Shown: positions 19,607 through 28,618, counted from the first letter of the stretch. The stretch is 64,000 bases of DNA from Fibrobacter succinogenes (GCA_902794535.1 CADBHQ010000023.1:22764-86763), one strand, 5' to 3'. A program made the numbers and translations. The notes: generated by a model from the sequence alone, not told the origin.

Positions 19607-21160
19607 TTATAGATCTTTCTGCATTTCGTAGAATGCGTATAGCCAGGCTTTGAGGCGGTACCAGTTCTTTTCGCCGCTTTGCTTGATGTAATCTCCGAAG
19701 GAATAGAACATTACGTCTTGTACCGGGGCACTACCGGTGTAGATTTCTTCGAGATCGAAGAATTCTGTCGAAAGCTTGATGTCGGTGTCGCGGATTGTTT
19801 CTCCGTCGATGGCAATCGTCAAGTGTTTTTTGTGCATGACGAATGAATAGTGGTGGCGCTTGCCGTCGATGACATTTGCCTTGCCGTATTCCATGGAGTC
19901 GGTCGAGGCGGTATCGATGCCGTTATAAATCTTGACGCAGAGCGCGGTAGAATCCTTTTCAGAGCGACGGATTTCAAAGCCTAGGCTGTCGTTGCCCGAA
20001 TAGAACAGACGGCCGTCTTTTTCGAGGCTATCCAGTTCGAACCAGAAAGAAAGCGCGAAACTATTGTTGTCGGTAAATACCTTGCGGGTTGTAAGGAGAG
20101 AATCGGTTACGGGTTCAGAAACGAATTCGCGAATGCGATCATACGAACTAGGAGCGTTGCCCCAGTTGATATCTCCTTCGAATGCGGTCAACGTCGTGAC
20201 GGAATCCATTTTGGGAATCACATACCAGGCGTAAAAGGAGTCTTCTGCGAACACTCTGCTGTATCTTGGTCCAAGAAGAATGTTTTTCTGAGCGTCAATA
20301 AATTTATCTGTGTAGTAACTGGCGCTTCTTATGTAAGATTTGCTGTTGTACCAGAAATGGATCGGCACTATAAGCGAATCTAGCGAGTATTCACCCAGGG
20401 AATCGAACAGGTCTGACTTAGGCAGGGATAGCTCGATATCGTAAAGGCGCTTGATGTTAAGGACGTTGTCTACGAACAATGTGTCGCCGGCATTCAGGTC
20501 TAGGTTGACCCCGACGGCGCGGAAATCTTCGCCGTTGGAAATTTCGATTTGTTTTGCGATGTCACCTTCGTTGAACAGCGGTATGTTATTGAGGGTGATG
20601 TAGCCTTGATCTAAGTCTTCTTTAGTGATTTGCTTGCAGGCAAGCGTGCCTGTGATGCAGAGCGTGTCGCCCTGGGCGAAAACGCTGACGGAATCGGAAT
20701 TTTCCCAGATCTTGTAATCTGTCGAAATCTGTAGCGTGGCGGGTTCCTGCACGCTGACATAAACGGTGTCGGTATCGTTCCGTTTCAAGACGTCGACGCC
20801 GTAGAGAGTGTCTTTTTCGCCGTTTACCCCTGCTGCTGTAGCGACGACGCTATAGGCTCCGTGTACGTCTTCAAATACGGCAAAGTCGCCGTATTTCACG
20901 GTGGTGGAGTCGAATAGTTCTGTTTTGCCGTCTACAATTTTAGTGAGCGCGAAATGGACCGTACCCGATTTCTTGGCGGAAACGTTTATTTCGGAGATTT
21001 CTTTTTCAATAGCGAATGCAACCGTGTGCCCCGATTCGGTTTCGGTGAGCACGCCTGCGTGATCCGATTCATGGGAATCGTTCGGTAAAGTACATGCGGT
21101 AAAGAGTGTCGCCATAGAGAAGGCGAGCGTTGCAAATTTTGTCGTTTCTCGTCTTGTCAT
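19607..21160 (-). CDS. LamG-like surface lipoprotein paired with a TIGR02147 regulator
   Basis: 517 residues. The lipoprotein signal is MTRRETTKFATLAFSMATLFTAC, followed shortly by an ETESG element. This resembles the ETG/ETT sequences after the anchors of the lipoproteins at 31397 and 45500. The middle is a series of beta-rich segments of unknown family. Residues from about 345 onward look like a LamG/concanavalin-like lectin fold (NSFALSFWFELDSLEKDGRLFYSG, HHYSFVMHKKHLTIAIDGE). The start lies three bases after the stop of the upstream regulator gene, so the two form an operon. Inferred role: outer-membrane glycan-binding or sensing protein; not proven. Confidence 0.75.
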   Translation of the reverse strand: MTRRETTKFATLAFSMATLFTACTLPNDSHESDHAGVLTETESGHTVAFAIEKEISEINVSAKKSGTVHFALTKIVDGKTELFDSTTVKYGDFAVFEDVHGAYSVVATAAGVNGEKDTLYGVDVLKRNDTDTVYVSVQEPATLQISTDYKIWENSDSVSVFAQGDTLCITGTLACKQITKEDLDQGYITLNNIPLFNEGDIAKQIEISNGEDFRAVGVNLDLNAGDTLFVDNVLNIKRLYDIELSLPKSDLFDSLGEYSLDSLIVPIHFWYNSKSYIRSASYYTDKFIDAQKNILLGPRYSRVFAEDSFYAWYVIPKMDSVTTLTAFEGDINWGNAPSSYDRIREFVSEPVTDSLLTTRKVFTDNNSFALSFWFELDSLEKDGRLFYSGNDSLGFEIRRSEKDSTALCVKIYNGIDTASTDSMEYGKANVIDGKRHHYSFVMHKKHLTIAIDGETIRDTDIKLSTEFFDLEEIYTGSAPVQDVMFYSFGDYIKQSGEKNWYRLKAWLYAFYEMQKDL

Positions 21161-21163
21161 GGT

Positions 21164-22003
21164 TTACTCCAAATTTGAGAACAGGTGGATGTTCATTTGA
21201 TAAACGCCATCGGCTTTTTCTTTGTCTTCGCCAATAATGCGGCGGGCCTTCGCCTTGAATTCCTGCAGTTCGGCTTCGAGCTTTTTGTATGCGTCGCTTG
21301 AAATGCTGAAGGTGAGCGTACTCATTACAGTCGGCTGCTTGGGTGGCGTCATAAGTGCCTGTTTTGAAAGCTCGAAACATTGCAATTGGTATTGCTTGAT
21401 TAAGTCGGCGTTATTGTAGGGGCCGCTACTAATGCTTTCTTTAGTGGGTTTCCAGAATCCGGCTTCGTTTTTGCGGGCGAGTCCGAGTCTTTCCAAGAGG
21501 GCGAGGGAATCCTTGAGTTTTCCAAGCGGGACCTTCGGGAAAATTCGCTTTTGCACGGGCGTCATGTCGTCATCTACGTCCATGGCGTCGAGAATTGCAA
21601 AAAGGGCGCTGTTATACCAGTGACTGTAGTATTCGTAGGCGTCTTCGTTTAAAATATGCTGCGGATTCGGATGCTGTTTCAAGAGCTCTTGCATCGCGGC
21701 ATTTCGAATCGTTTCGTTTTTGGCTTGGTCGAGTTCTACCAGGGTTTCGAAATACTTGGCTTCTTTCTTGTCGAGTTCCAGAATTTCGATAAATTTGGCG
21801 ACCATGCGGGGGGTGACCTTTTTACCTCTGACCACATCGGCGAAGTAGCTACGGCTCTTTTCGAGACCGAGCAAATTGCAGATTTCGGTACGAGTAAAAC
21901 CGGGTTCCTCTTTGGCGCGGGCAACCTGGTATTCTTCCAAAAATTTGCGGAAGTGCGTAAACTGGTATATGTCTAGAAAACGATTCACGACCTTAATATA
22001 CAT
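21164..22003 (-). CDS. TIGR02147/DUF4423 family putative transcriptional regulator
   Basis: A cytoplasmic protein of the TIGR02147 family known mainly from Fibrobacter. The N-terminal pattern is FLDIYQFTHFRKFLEEYQ, followed by a helix-turn-helix-like stretch (TRTEICNLLGLEKSRSYFADVVRGKKVTPRMVAK has been shortened here to its key parts: TRTEICNLLGLE, RSYFADVVRG). The DUF4423 body ends in VYQMNIHLFSNLE. Start MYIK at 22003 aligns best with the two paralogues in this window; MFSK at 22018 is an alternative. Translation of the lipoprotein gene begins three bases after the stop. An inverted repeat overlaps the start region. DNA binding is inferred from the XRE-like N-terminus, not shown. Confidence 0.75.
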   Translation of the reverse strand: MYIKVVNRFLDIYQFTHFRKFLEEYQVARAKEEPGFTRTEICNLLGLEKSRSYFADVVRGKKVTPRMVAKFIEILELDKKEAKYFETLVELDQAKNETIRNAAMQELLKQHPNPQHILNEDAYEYYSHWYNSALFAILDAMDVDDDMTPVQKRIFPKVPLGKLKDSLALLERLGLARKNEAGFWKPTKESISSGPYNNADLIKQYQLQCFELSKQALMTPPKQPTVMSTLTFSISSDAYKKLEAELQEFKAKARRIIGEDKEKADGVYQMNIHLFSNLE

Positions 22004-22005
22004 AA

Positions 22006-22027
22006 TTTTTGAGAACATTGTCAAAAA
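22006..22027. promoter_or_regulatory. Inverted repeat with TGAGAACATT at start of TIGR02147 gene
   Basis: Arms TTTTTGA (22006-22012) and TCAAAAA (22021-22027) flank GAACATTG. The internal TGAGAACATT also occurs at 33061 and 33138 around the PL9 lyase promoter. The position at the regulator's own start suggests autoregulation, which is inference. Confidence 0.4.
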
Positions 22028-22221
22028 ATAATTGGCTTTTTGGGGCTTTGTTATGTTTATCACAAAATGGCCGAAAAGTGAAAAATTGGGGCGTTTTAGG
22101 CCATTTTCCTCAAAAAAAGATGATAAAAAAACGTTTTTGCACAGCGCTAACACGTTTTTACTTGCCGAGAACATACTTTTTATTCCAAAATGGATTATTT
22201 TTAAGGAAAAGGATTTTGGGT

Positions 22222-22632
22222 ATGAAAAAGGTGCTATTCATATATATGGTTGCGGCGGTGTGCGCTCTGGTGATTCCGGCAAATGCGCGTCCGGCTGCTC
22301 CAGGATTCCAGACAGTTTCCAATAAAGACGGTAGTTCTGTTTTGATTCGTCATTTTGGCGATGAACATTATCACTATACCGAAACCTCCGACGGAATGTT
22401 GGTGACGGGTAATGGTGACGGTAGCTATGTGTATGTGGGCGAAGATGGTACCGCAAGCGATGTTATCGCAAAAAACGTGGCTGATCGCACCTCCGAAGAA
22501 AAGTCATTCTTGAACAGTTTAAATCAGGAGGCTGTTCATCAGAAGCACCAAGAACTGAATGGGGGCCGATTTCCCGAGGAAGAAGGACTGAACGAAAGAT
22601 GTCTTATAATCAGGATGGCGTGTCTGCCATGA
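22222..22632 (+). CDS. M6-like metalloprotease, N-terminal fragment (frameshifted)
   Basis: ATG 22222 has AAGGAAAAGGA upstream and begins a signal peptide (MKKVLFIYMVAAVCALVIPANA). The propeptide-like part contains HYHYTETSDGMLV, typical of secreted M6-type proteases that start with an inhibitory region. The frame leaves the real coding phase near 22590 and ends in an unrelated RCLIIRMACLP. The continuation is in the -1 frame (SYNQDGVSAMMLRRP), so one base appears lost in or near GAACGAAAGATG. Confidence 0.75.
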   Translation: MKKVLFIYMVAAVCALVIPANARPAAPGFQTVSNKDGSSVLIRHFGDEHYHYTETSDGMLVTGNGDGSYVYVGEDGTASDVIAKNVADRTSEEKSFLNSLNQEAVHQKHQELNGGRFPEEEGLNERCLIIRMACLP

Positions 22633-24248
22633 TGCTTCGCCGTCCGACTTCTGAAAAGTGGACCACTGGTGAGCGCTGGTTCCCCGTGCTTTTAATCGGG
22701 ACAACCGATAAGGCTCATGGTGATTCGGCTGAATTCTACAGTTTCTTGAACCAGCCTGGTTACACCAAGAATAATAATGTGGGAAGCCTGCGCGACTATT
22801 TCTTGTATGTCTCAGACAGCTTGTTCAACCCGCATTTTGATGTATACCCGATAACGCTTAATAAAGCTTTGACCGATTTTGGAACGGGCGATAATTTTAA
22901 AGAAGGTCAGTTTACAGCAATGGGAATTGATTCCCTTGTCAAGCGCAAGGATTTTTTGGCGAATGCTAAAAAATATTGCATGAAAAACTCCAATGTCGAT
23001 GGTTTTATTTTCTTGTTCCCCGGTATGGAGCAGGATGCCTTGAAACAAAGTGAACTTTTTTGGGGTCACCAGTTCTGGATGCAGAGCAACGGGTCTTCGT
23101 CGGGCTGGTTCCCATCGGCATACAAGGCCGGTGGCTATACCTTTGACAAGTACCTGTTTATAGCTCAATATGCCGATGGGTCTCGAAATGGTAAAATCAA
23201 CAAAATGGGAATTTTCGCCCATGAATTCAGCCATGTGATGGGCTTGAATGATCACTACGGCAAAGATTCGAATAACCGTCAGGTCGATGGCCCGGGTGCT
23301 TATGACGTTATGTCGCTTGGCATGTATAACGGAACGACGTTTAACGAAGGCAATGCACCTATGGGTTATTCCGCTTACGAAAAAGAAATTATGGGTTGGC
23401 TGAAACTGACCGAATTGGAAGCGGACAAGGTTTATTCTCTCAAGAAATTGAGCGGAATGCAGGCCTATTCTGTCACGAATCCGAATCAAAATGATGAATA
23501 CTACATTGTTGAATACCGCCCGGCGGAATCTTACGATTCTTATATAAAGAGCTCTATCAATTGGAACCAACGTGGAAACGGCGTGTATGTGTGGTATATC
23601 GATTACGATAAAACGATTTGTGTGACAAATAATAATGCAAATGGCGATATTAATCACCAGCGCGTGGCAATCAAGGCGGTGCAGGCGGCCAAGGGTTATT
23701 ATGCAGACTTTACCTATGTGAACAAGAGTGGCAGGGCTTCTGTGCCGGGCGTTTACAATATTGTGCTAGATGGCAATGAAAGGGCGTGCTTTACAACTTC
23801 GCAGGGAATGTCTTTGACTGCTTGCCCCGAAGAATCGAGTTCGTCTGTCGCAAGCTCCAGCAGTGTTGCAAGTTCTAGCAGTGTGGCTAGAAGTTCCAGC
23901 AGCATTGCCAGAAGTTCTAGTAGTGTGAAATCGAGTTCTAGCCAGACTGTGGTAAAATCTTCTTCTAGCGAAAAGCTGGAGTCTAGTTCGTCTTCGGCTA
24001 TTATGGGAATTGCAGCGACTGTTTCTATGTCGCAGGTGCAGTTCTTGAAGGAAGGTCGCTTGCTCCATGTGCTTGCAGATGTTCCTGGCCTCAAGAGTGT
24101 GCGCCTGTTCGATATGCAAGGTCACTTGCTCTATTCAGAAAAATTCTCTGGCAGTGCTGTGACGCTTGATCTCGGTGCCGTTGGCCGTGGTGCATTTGTG
24201 GTGCGCCTGACGGCTGGCAACAGGGTACTCGCGATGAAAAAACTTTAA
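22599..24248 (+). CDS. M6-like zinc metalloprotease, catalytic and sorting fragment (frameshifted)
   Basis: Continues the preceding fragment. It has the zinc site HEFSHVMGLND (coded near 23220-23252; HExxHxxGxxD) with upstream VLLIGTTD and a YDVMSLGMYNG stretch serving as the Met-turn-like region. This matches immune-inhibitor-A-like M6 peptidases. A Ser-rich linker (about 23830-24000) leads to a sorting-like C-terminal module (VRLFDMQGHLLYSEKF...GAFVVRLTAGNRVLAMKKL). On its own it lacks a signal peptide and would stay inside the cell. If the frameshift is a sequence error, the whole gene is 22222-24248. Confidence 0.8.
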   Translation: MSYNQDGVSAMMLRRPTSEKWTTGERWFPVLLIGTTDKAHGDSAEFYSFLNQPGYTKNNNVGSLRDYFLYVSDSLFNPHFDVYPITLNKALTDFGTGDNFKEGQFTAMGIDSLVKRKDFLANAKKYCMKNSNVDGFIFLFPGMEQDALKQSELFWGHQFWMQSNGSSSGWFPSAYKAGGYTFDKYLFIAQYADGSRNGKINKMGIFAHEFSHVMGLNDHYGKDSNNRQVDGPGAYDVMSLGMYNGTTFNEGNAPMGYSAYEKEIMGWLKLTELEADKVYSLKKLSGMQAYSVTNPNQNDEYYIVEYRPAESYDSYIKSSINWNQRGNGVYVWYIDYDKTICVTNNNANGDINHQRVAIKAVQAAKGYYADFTYVNKSGRASVPGVYNIVLDGNERACFTTSQGMSLTACPEESSSSVASSSSVASSSSVARSSSSIARSSSSVKSSSSQTVVKSSSSEKLESSSSSAIMGIAATVSMSQVQFLKEGRLLHVLADVPGLKSVRLFDMQGHLLYSEKFSGSAVTLDLGAVGRGAFVVRLTAGNRVLAMKKL

Positions 24249-24254
24249 ATATAG

Positions 24255-25115
24255 TTACTTGGCAATTCCTGCTTTCCAGGCATCCACGGCGGCTTGCGAT
24301 GTGTTGAGCGCCCAGTCGCCTTCGTAGTCCTTGCTTTGGCTGAACCACATTACGGCGAATACTCTAGAAAAGTTTGTCTGGAACTGCTCGAACATGTCGG
24401 TAATCCATTCCGCTTTGTTGCCGCCTTTTTCAGAACATGAAATTTCGGCAATAAAGAGCGGCTTGTTGATGGTGGAAAGCGCGTCGTAGGATTTTTTGAA
24501 CACTTGCGTGAAGGTTTGCCAATTAGACCAATCTTGACTCTTGCCCCAGTTGTAGCCGTCGATGGAAATGTAGTCTACGTAATCGTCGCCGGGGTAGTTT
24601 CCTGTAAAGGTTGTGCCGTGGCCGTGATTTGAAGCGTTTGTAGTCCACACCCATTTGACATTTGTTACGCTTTCTTCGCGGAAAATTTTTACGATATGGC
24701 GAAATGCTTCGGCTACGTTTGCATCGGTGTTGCCGGCGTCTTTCTTGCCTACGCCCCAGTCGTACCAGTCGCCATTTGCCTCGTGCAGCGGACGGAGCCA
24801 AATTTCGTTGCCAAATTCCTTGACCCCTTTTGCAAATTCATGAATGTAATTGTCGGTCTTGCCGTCGACAATGTCTTGTGCTCCGTAGCCATTGGGCATC
24901 CATGTAATCACCAGTGTCGAACCGCTTGCTTTGGCAACATCGGCATATTGCTTCACGTTGTCCCAGTCGTTGATGTCGAACAGTGCGAAATGATTGATGA
25001 GGTCAAGATGGCTGCCTTGCAAATCTTGAAATGCCTGTACGTTTTCGGCTATGGGCTGCGGGGTTTCACCTGGGCCACCGACCCAGGCGCCGATCTGGAA
25101 TGCAAGTGTGTTCAT
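24255..25115 (-). CDS. Non-secreted GH26 family glycoside hydrolase (mannanase-like)
   Basis: A single GH26 (clan GH-A) catalytic domain of 286 residues. GH26 members mostly cleave beta-1,4-mannans. The acid/base Glu lies in LRPLHEANGDWYDWG (E112) and the nucleophile in PLFIAEISCSEKGG (E224). VKWVWTTNASNHG and DYISIDGYNWG fit strands of the barrel. There is no signal peptide, linker or sorting module, unlike the other GH26 in the window, so it should act in the cytoplasm on imported oligosaccharides. It is divergent from a GntR/LacI-type regulator gene (147 bp between starts) that probably controls it. It converges with the protease gene with only six bases between. Confidence 0.85.
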   Translation of the reverse strand: MNTLAFQIGAWVGGPGETPQPIAENVQAFQDLQGSHLDLINHFALFDINDWDNVKQYADVAKASGSTLVITWMPNGYGAQDIVDGKTDNYIHEFAKGVKEFGNEIWLRPLHEANGDWYDWGVGKKDAGNTDANVAEAFRHIVKIFREESVTNVKWVWTTNASNHGHGTTFTGNYPGDDYVDYISIDGYNWGKSQDWSNWQTFTQVFKKSYDALSTINKPLFIAEISCSEKGGNKAEWITDMFEQFQTNFSRVFAVMWFSQSKDYEGDWALNTSQAAVDAWKAGIAK

Positions 25116-25262
25116 AGGCGGTATTCCTAGTGTAAAGAGAGTTGTCCATCTTTTTTTTGTAAAATAAATATGAAATTTCCCTTTGCTCGCGAAACTTGTT
25201 TATATTTGAATCAAAGTGTATCTAGTGTTCCTGATGGTAGGCAGTAGACGGTAGGAAACAAT

Positions 25263-26582
25263 ATGAAAGTCGAAGATTTCTGCAAATGGCTTGAAACTGC
25301 TGGGTTCAAAGATGGGGACAGACTCCCTTCTGTGCGTGATGTTGCCTCGTCTTCGGGGGCGTCAACGTGTACCGTTTTCCGCGCGTATAAAAAAATGGTG
25401 GAAGAGGGGAAAATCTATGCCGAGCACGGGAATGGTCATTTTTGGGGGCGAAAACCCGAATTTGCCGTTGACGTGCATGAACGCGAAAGCGATCGATTGG
25501 AACGACTGCTATTGGAAGCGTGGAAATCCGGAAGAATTTCAACGAATGGTCCGCTTCCCTCCATCAAGGAACTGAGCTCGACATTTGAAACTTTGTCGAG
25601 TCAAATGCAGCGTGCACTAGAGGCGTTACGTGGTAAAGGGGTGCTTAAACGCAGGGGAAAAGGACGCTACTATTTCGTTAGTGCACAGCCCTCCTCGATG
25701 AAGTCTAAAGAAATCTTGTTGATTATGCGTTGCAATCCGAGTGGCGATTTTAATTGTCTCGGTGAACGAGAACTCCTGTTTGTGCAGAAGGTGTACGCAG
25801 AAGCTCACCGCAATAATCTTAAGGTCAAACTACTTGGTTATTTTGAAAAAACGGGGGCCTTCCTGGATGCGAGCGGCAATCGTGTCGAGATGGAAAATTT
25901 CCGCGAATGTTTCGGAGCGATTATCTCGACAATGCTAGTGTTCAATATGAACAGACTGTTTGCTGAACTTGCTCGCACACGGTTCCCTGTGGCAGTGTGG
26001 TGGGAACACTCGCTTTCAACGATTCCACGTGCGCTCAAAAGTGAAAAACGCTACGCATTTTTCAATCTCGCCTTTGGTGAATTTCCGGGGCGTGCGGTGG
26101 GACGATTCTTGAAAGAACGTGGTGTGGCGAGCGTGGCGTATGTTTCGCCGTACCATTCCAGTTCTTGGTCCATTGACCGTTTGCATGGGCTAAAAAGGGC
26201 GGGATTACACGTGTACGAGGCTACCGATGCAACGCATGCAAGTCCATTTGATTTTATGCGTGAATCCCGGTCCAAGTCTCATTTCAGAAGCATCCTGTTG
26301 TCGCTTGCTAAAACTATTCCGCCTGTAGATGCTTGGGTGGTGGCAAACGACTATGTGGGCGCGGAACTGCTTTCGCTCATAAAGCAGGGAAAACTCAAAA
26401 AGCCGCCTTATATGGTGTCATTTGACAATTCTACGGACAGCTACCGCATTCGCCTTGATTCTTTCGAATTCAACTTTGAATCGCTTGCCGCGCAGTCCGT
26501 ATACCACCTGATTTCTCCGGGCGTCACCTTGTATAAATCGAACGATTTCCGCGAGCTTTCGGGCCGCGTGGTGGAGAAATAA
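25263..26582 (+). CDS. GntR/LacI-type regulator with two winged-helix domains and periplasmic-binding-like sensor
   Basis: 439 residues. A GntR-like winged helix is at about 5-60 (DGDRLPSVRDVASSSGASTCTVFRAYKKM), and a second related one follows at about 78-138 (GPLPSIKELSSTFETLSSQM, LEALRGKGVLKRRGKGRYYFV). The C-terminal about 290 residues look like a LacI/GalR sugar-binding fold (GAIISTMLVFNMNRLFAELA, RGVASVAYVSPYHSSSWSIDRLHGLKRAG, DAWVVANDYVGAELLSLI). Two DNA-binding heads per chain are unusual. The gene is divergent from the cytoplasmic GH26 gene, suggesting control by mannan-derived sugars (inference). No transmembrane segments. Confidence 0.85.
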   Translation: MKVEDFCKWLETAGFKDGDRLPSVRDVASSSGASTCTVFRAYKKMVEEGKIYAEHGNGHFWGRKPEFAVDVHERESDRLERLLLEAWKSGRISTNGPLPSIKELSSTFETLSSQMQRALEALRGKGVLKRRGKGRYYFVSAQPSSMKSKEILLIMRCNPSGDFNCLGERELLFVQKVYAEAHRNNLKVKLLGYFEKTGAFLDASGNRVEMENFRECFGAIISTMLVFNMNRLFAELARTRFPVAVWWEHSLSTIPRALKSEKRYAFFNLAFGEFPGRAVGRFLKERGVASVAYVSPYHSSSWSIDRLHGLKRAGLHVYEATDATHASPFDFMRESRSKSHFRSILLSLAKTIPPVDAWVVANDYVGAELLSLIKQGKLKKPPYMVSFDNSTDSYRIRLDSFEFNFESLAAQSVYHLISPGVTLYKSNDFRELSGRVVEK

Positions 26583-26606
26583 TAATCCTGATTATTAGGT
26601 GTTTAA

Positions 26607-26816
26607 CTAGAACTGTTGTCCGGTCAGATCGAATCGCTTACCATTCTTTTCGATGTAAAGCGGGCTGCCTTTTTTATGAATGCGTATGGCTGGCGCGCTG
26701 AACTTCGAAATTCTCGTTGCTTTTAAAGCGGCGGAACTGTCGGGAGTTGTCGCGGTGTCGCCTGCGGCATATAAGGGGGCGAGTGCTTCGGCCCACAGGT
26801 GGTGGCGGTGCTGCAT
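26607..26816 (-). pseudogene. C-terminal remnant of an SGNH-type esterase
   Basis: 69 codons whose start HHLWAEALAPLYAAGDTAT is nearly the same as HHLWAEALAPLYAIGDTAT in the esterase at 41349-42713, followed by TPDSS and a C-terminal tail ending LYIEKNGKRFDLTGQQF. The whole catalytic part is missing and the upstream sequence (26817-26870) is only a terminator for the neighbouring CE15 gene. Most likely the 3' end of a deleted esterase gene left between the regulator and the CE15 gene. The rest of 26583-26870 holds nothing else I can support. Confidence 0.75.
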
Positions 26817-26837
26817 GTTAATGTCGCTATAATTGAA

Positions 26838-26865
26838 AACGGCTCATCATTGAATGATGGCCGTT
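26838..26865 (-). terminator. Terminator of CE15 esterase gene
   Basis: On the minus strand AACGGCCATCAT pairs with ATGATGAGCCGTT (one bulged base), followed by TTC and an AT-rich stretch. It lies just after the CE15 stop codon. Confidence 0.6.
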
Positions 26866-26870
26866 ATAAT

Positions 26871-28388
26871 CTAGAATCCTGTATAGCTGAACGATTTGTA
26901 ACCGAACTTTTGACCGCAACTGCTGACAAATACCGCTGTCAACTTACCGACTCGGATGCCTGCCAGGCTTCCGCCTTTTTCGCCGAATTCACGGACGAGA
27001 TTTCCCTGCAAGTCGAATAAGCGAACCTTCGTGCCCTCGGGTGCACCTTGTACATGCAAGAAACCGTTTGATACAAACATGTTCATTGACGGAGCGAGGT
27101 GTGCCATCTTCAGGGAGGTCCTCGAAGTGTCCTGCACGGTCGTGTCCTGCTTGGAAGTGTCCGGCTTGGGTTCTTCGTACGGGAGCGAAGGCGTTTCCCA
27201 GTCAATCCAGTCGGCATAGTTGTCAATCTTGAAACCCTTGCCGTTCGTGGGCTTGACGTGGATATCGGTATTGGCGCTCTTGCCGCGCAGGAACTTGTCG
27301 ACAAATGCTGTCACGGTGTTGTTCTGGCTACTGGCTGCTTGGCAATGCTCGTGGCCGCCGGTAAAGTCAAAGCCGATGCGGTCCTCGATGCCCATGGACT
27401 TCCACACTTCGCTTGCTACCATCATGGACTTGTAGCCCGATTCGTCGCCGAGCCATTCGTAACCGGGGTTTCCGAGCGCAACCACCGCACGCGGGGCAAT
27501 CATGGCGATGAGTTCGTGGTGATCGTGCGGGAGCTTGTATGGGTCTTGGCTCTTGAGGCTCTGCATGAACCAGCTGTAGTTTGTGTTGTCGATTTTTTCG
27601 ATGTTCGTGCCGCGGCTTGCGAAGTCTGCGGAAGTGCGCCACGAGTTGATGCCGCCGCCACCCGATTCCTGGGCAATGGTGAGCGTCACGCGTTCGTCAA
27701 AGGCGCCTGCGAAGAGTGCCATCTTGCCCGCATAGGAACAACCTGTGACTGCAATTTTGCTCATGTCCAGGTGGTACTGGTCGGCAATTTGCGCAAGGCC
27801 GTCAATCAGGCGGCTTATGCCCCAAGACCATGCGGAATAGTCACCGTTCTGGTTCTTGTTGCCGTAGAACTTGTAGAAGCCCACGTTCGTGTCCTTCTGA
27901 CCGTTCATGGAGTATTTCGCCACCTGGTCGTGGCTGAAAGGCACCTGCACAAAGCCGCTGAACAGGCTCGAGGAAAGCGACCCCGTACCGCTATTCATGC
28001 CGATGATAATCGGGTGCGGGCCGTTGCCAGACGGAATGTTGAATTTCGATGTGATCGTCATCGTCTTGCCGCCTTCCTTGACGGTGACCGTAAGGGTGCC
28101 GCCGCTGTAAGTGGCGCTCACGTCGGAAGGTATCGGCTTGTCGCCGATTTCGTACTTTTCGATATCGGCCTTGATTTCGTTACGGCGCTTGCTCCAGTCG
28201 CCATACTTGGTGACCTTGGAGCCGTCGTGGAATTCGAATGGGTTGGGGAGTTTTCTATTGCTCTTAAGTTCGCCCGCCTTGGCGCCAAGATCCTTGCCGC
28301 GGTTTTCGGTGTCGAAATTAAGCGGTATTTCTGCAAATACCATAGAACATAAACCAAAAAGAAGCGCCGTATGGAGGCCCTTTTTCAT
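26871..28388 (-). CDS. Secreted glucuronoyl esterase (CE15)
   Basis: Cleaves ester bonds between glucuronic acid of xylan and lignin alcohols. The signal peptide is MKKGLHTALLFGLCSMVFA. An alpha/beta hydrolase of the CE15 type follows: nucleophile Ser218 in VTGCSYAGKMAL, acidic residue Glu241 in AQESGGGG, and His346 in GGHEHCQ. Active-site features SWGISRLIDGL and PRAVVALGNPGYEWLG are also present. After about residue 400 come a Pro/Asp/Thr linker (EEPKPDTSKQDTTVQDTS) and a sorting-like module (VRLFDLQGNLVREFG...). It is divergent from a PL1-like lyase gene, with an operator-like inverted repeat in the 230-bp gap. Confidence 0.88.
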   Translation of the reverse strand: MKKGLHTALLFGLCSMVFAEIPLNFDTENRGKDLGAKAGELKSNRKLPNPFEFHDGSKVTKYGDWSKRRNEIKADIEKYEIGDKPIPSDVSATYSGGTLTVTVKEGGKTMTITSKFNIPSGNGPHPIIIGMNSGTGSLSSSLFSGFVQVPFSHDQVAKYSMNGQKDTNVGFYKFYGNKNQNGDYSAWSWGISRLIDGLAQIADQYHLDMSKIAVTGCSYAGKMALFAGAFDERVTLTIAQESGGGGINSWRTSADFASRGTNIEKIDNTNYSWFMQSLKSQDPYKLPHDHHELIAMIAPRAVVALGNPGYEWLGDESGYKSMMVASEVWKSMGIEDRIGFDFTGGHEHCQAASSQNNTVTAFVDKFLRGKSANTDIHVKPTNGKGFKIDNYADWIDWETPSLPYEEPKPDTSKQDTTVQDTSRTSLKMAHLAPSMNMFVSNGFLHVQGAPEGTKVRLFDLQGNLVREFGEKGGSLAGIRVGKLTAVFVSSCGQKFGYKSFSYTGF

Positions 28389-28506
28389 GTTTCACTCCTT
28401 TCGCCAAACAGAAACCCAAACCCATTGTGTTAAACAACCTTAATTATAATGGGTACTTTAAATATATGCTTGAATAGCATAGATATGGTGTTCAAATTCT
28501 TTTTAC

Positions 28507-28526
28507 TGTGGACAAGTATGTCCACA
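28507..28526. promoter_or_regulatory. Operator-like inverted repeat TGTGGACA-N4-TGTCCACA
   Basis: A perfect 8-bp inverted repeat around AGTA, between the divergent CE15 and PL1-like genes. Near-identical sites lie at 41253-41272 and 44547-44566, each upstream of a minus-strand gene. The bases before it (TTCTTTTTACTG) are also shared with the 41253 site. Confidence 0.55.
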
Positions 28527-28536
28527 AGTTTCAAAT

Positions 28537-28553
28537 GTAGTCTGTGGACAACC
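28537..28553. promoter_or_regulatory. Second motif GTAGTC-N3-GGACAACC
   Basis: GTAGTCTGTGGACAACC contains another TGTGGACA half-site 16 bases after the first operator. It matches GTAGTCCACGGACAACC at 46751-46767 in 14 of 17 positions. Confidence 0.35.
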
Positions 28554-28618
28554 TTTTATTCCGTTATTTATGGATTTTTTGCCGTTTTTGATATATATTA
28601 GGCAAAAAAGGATGTTTT

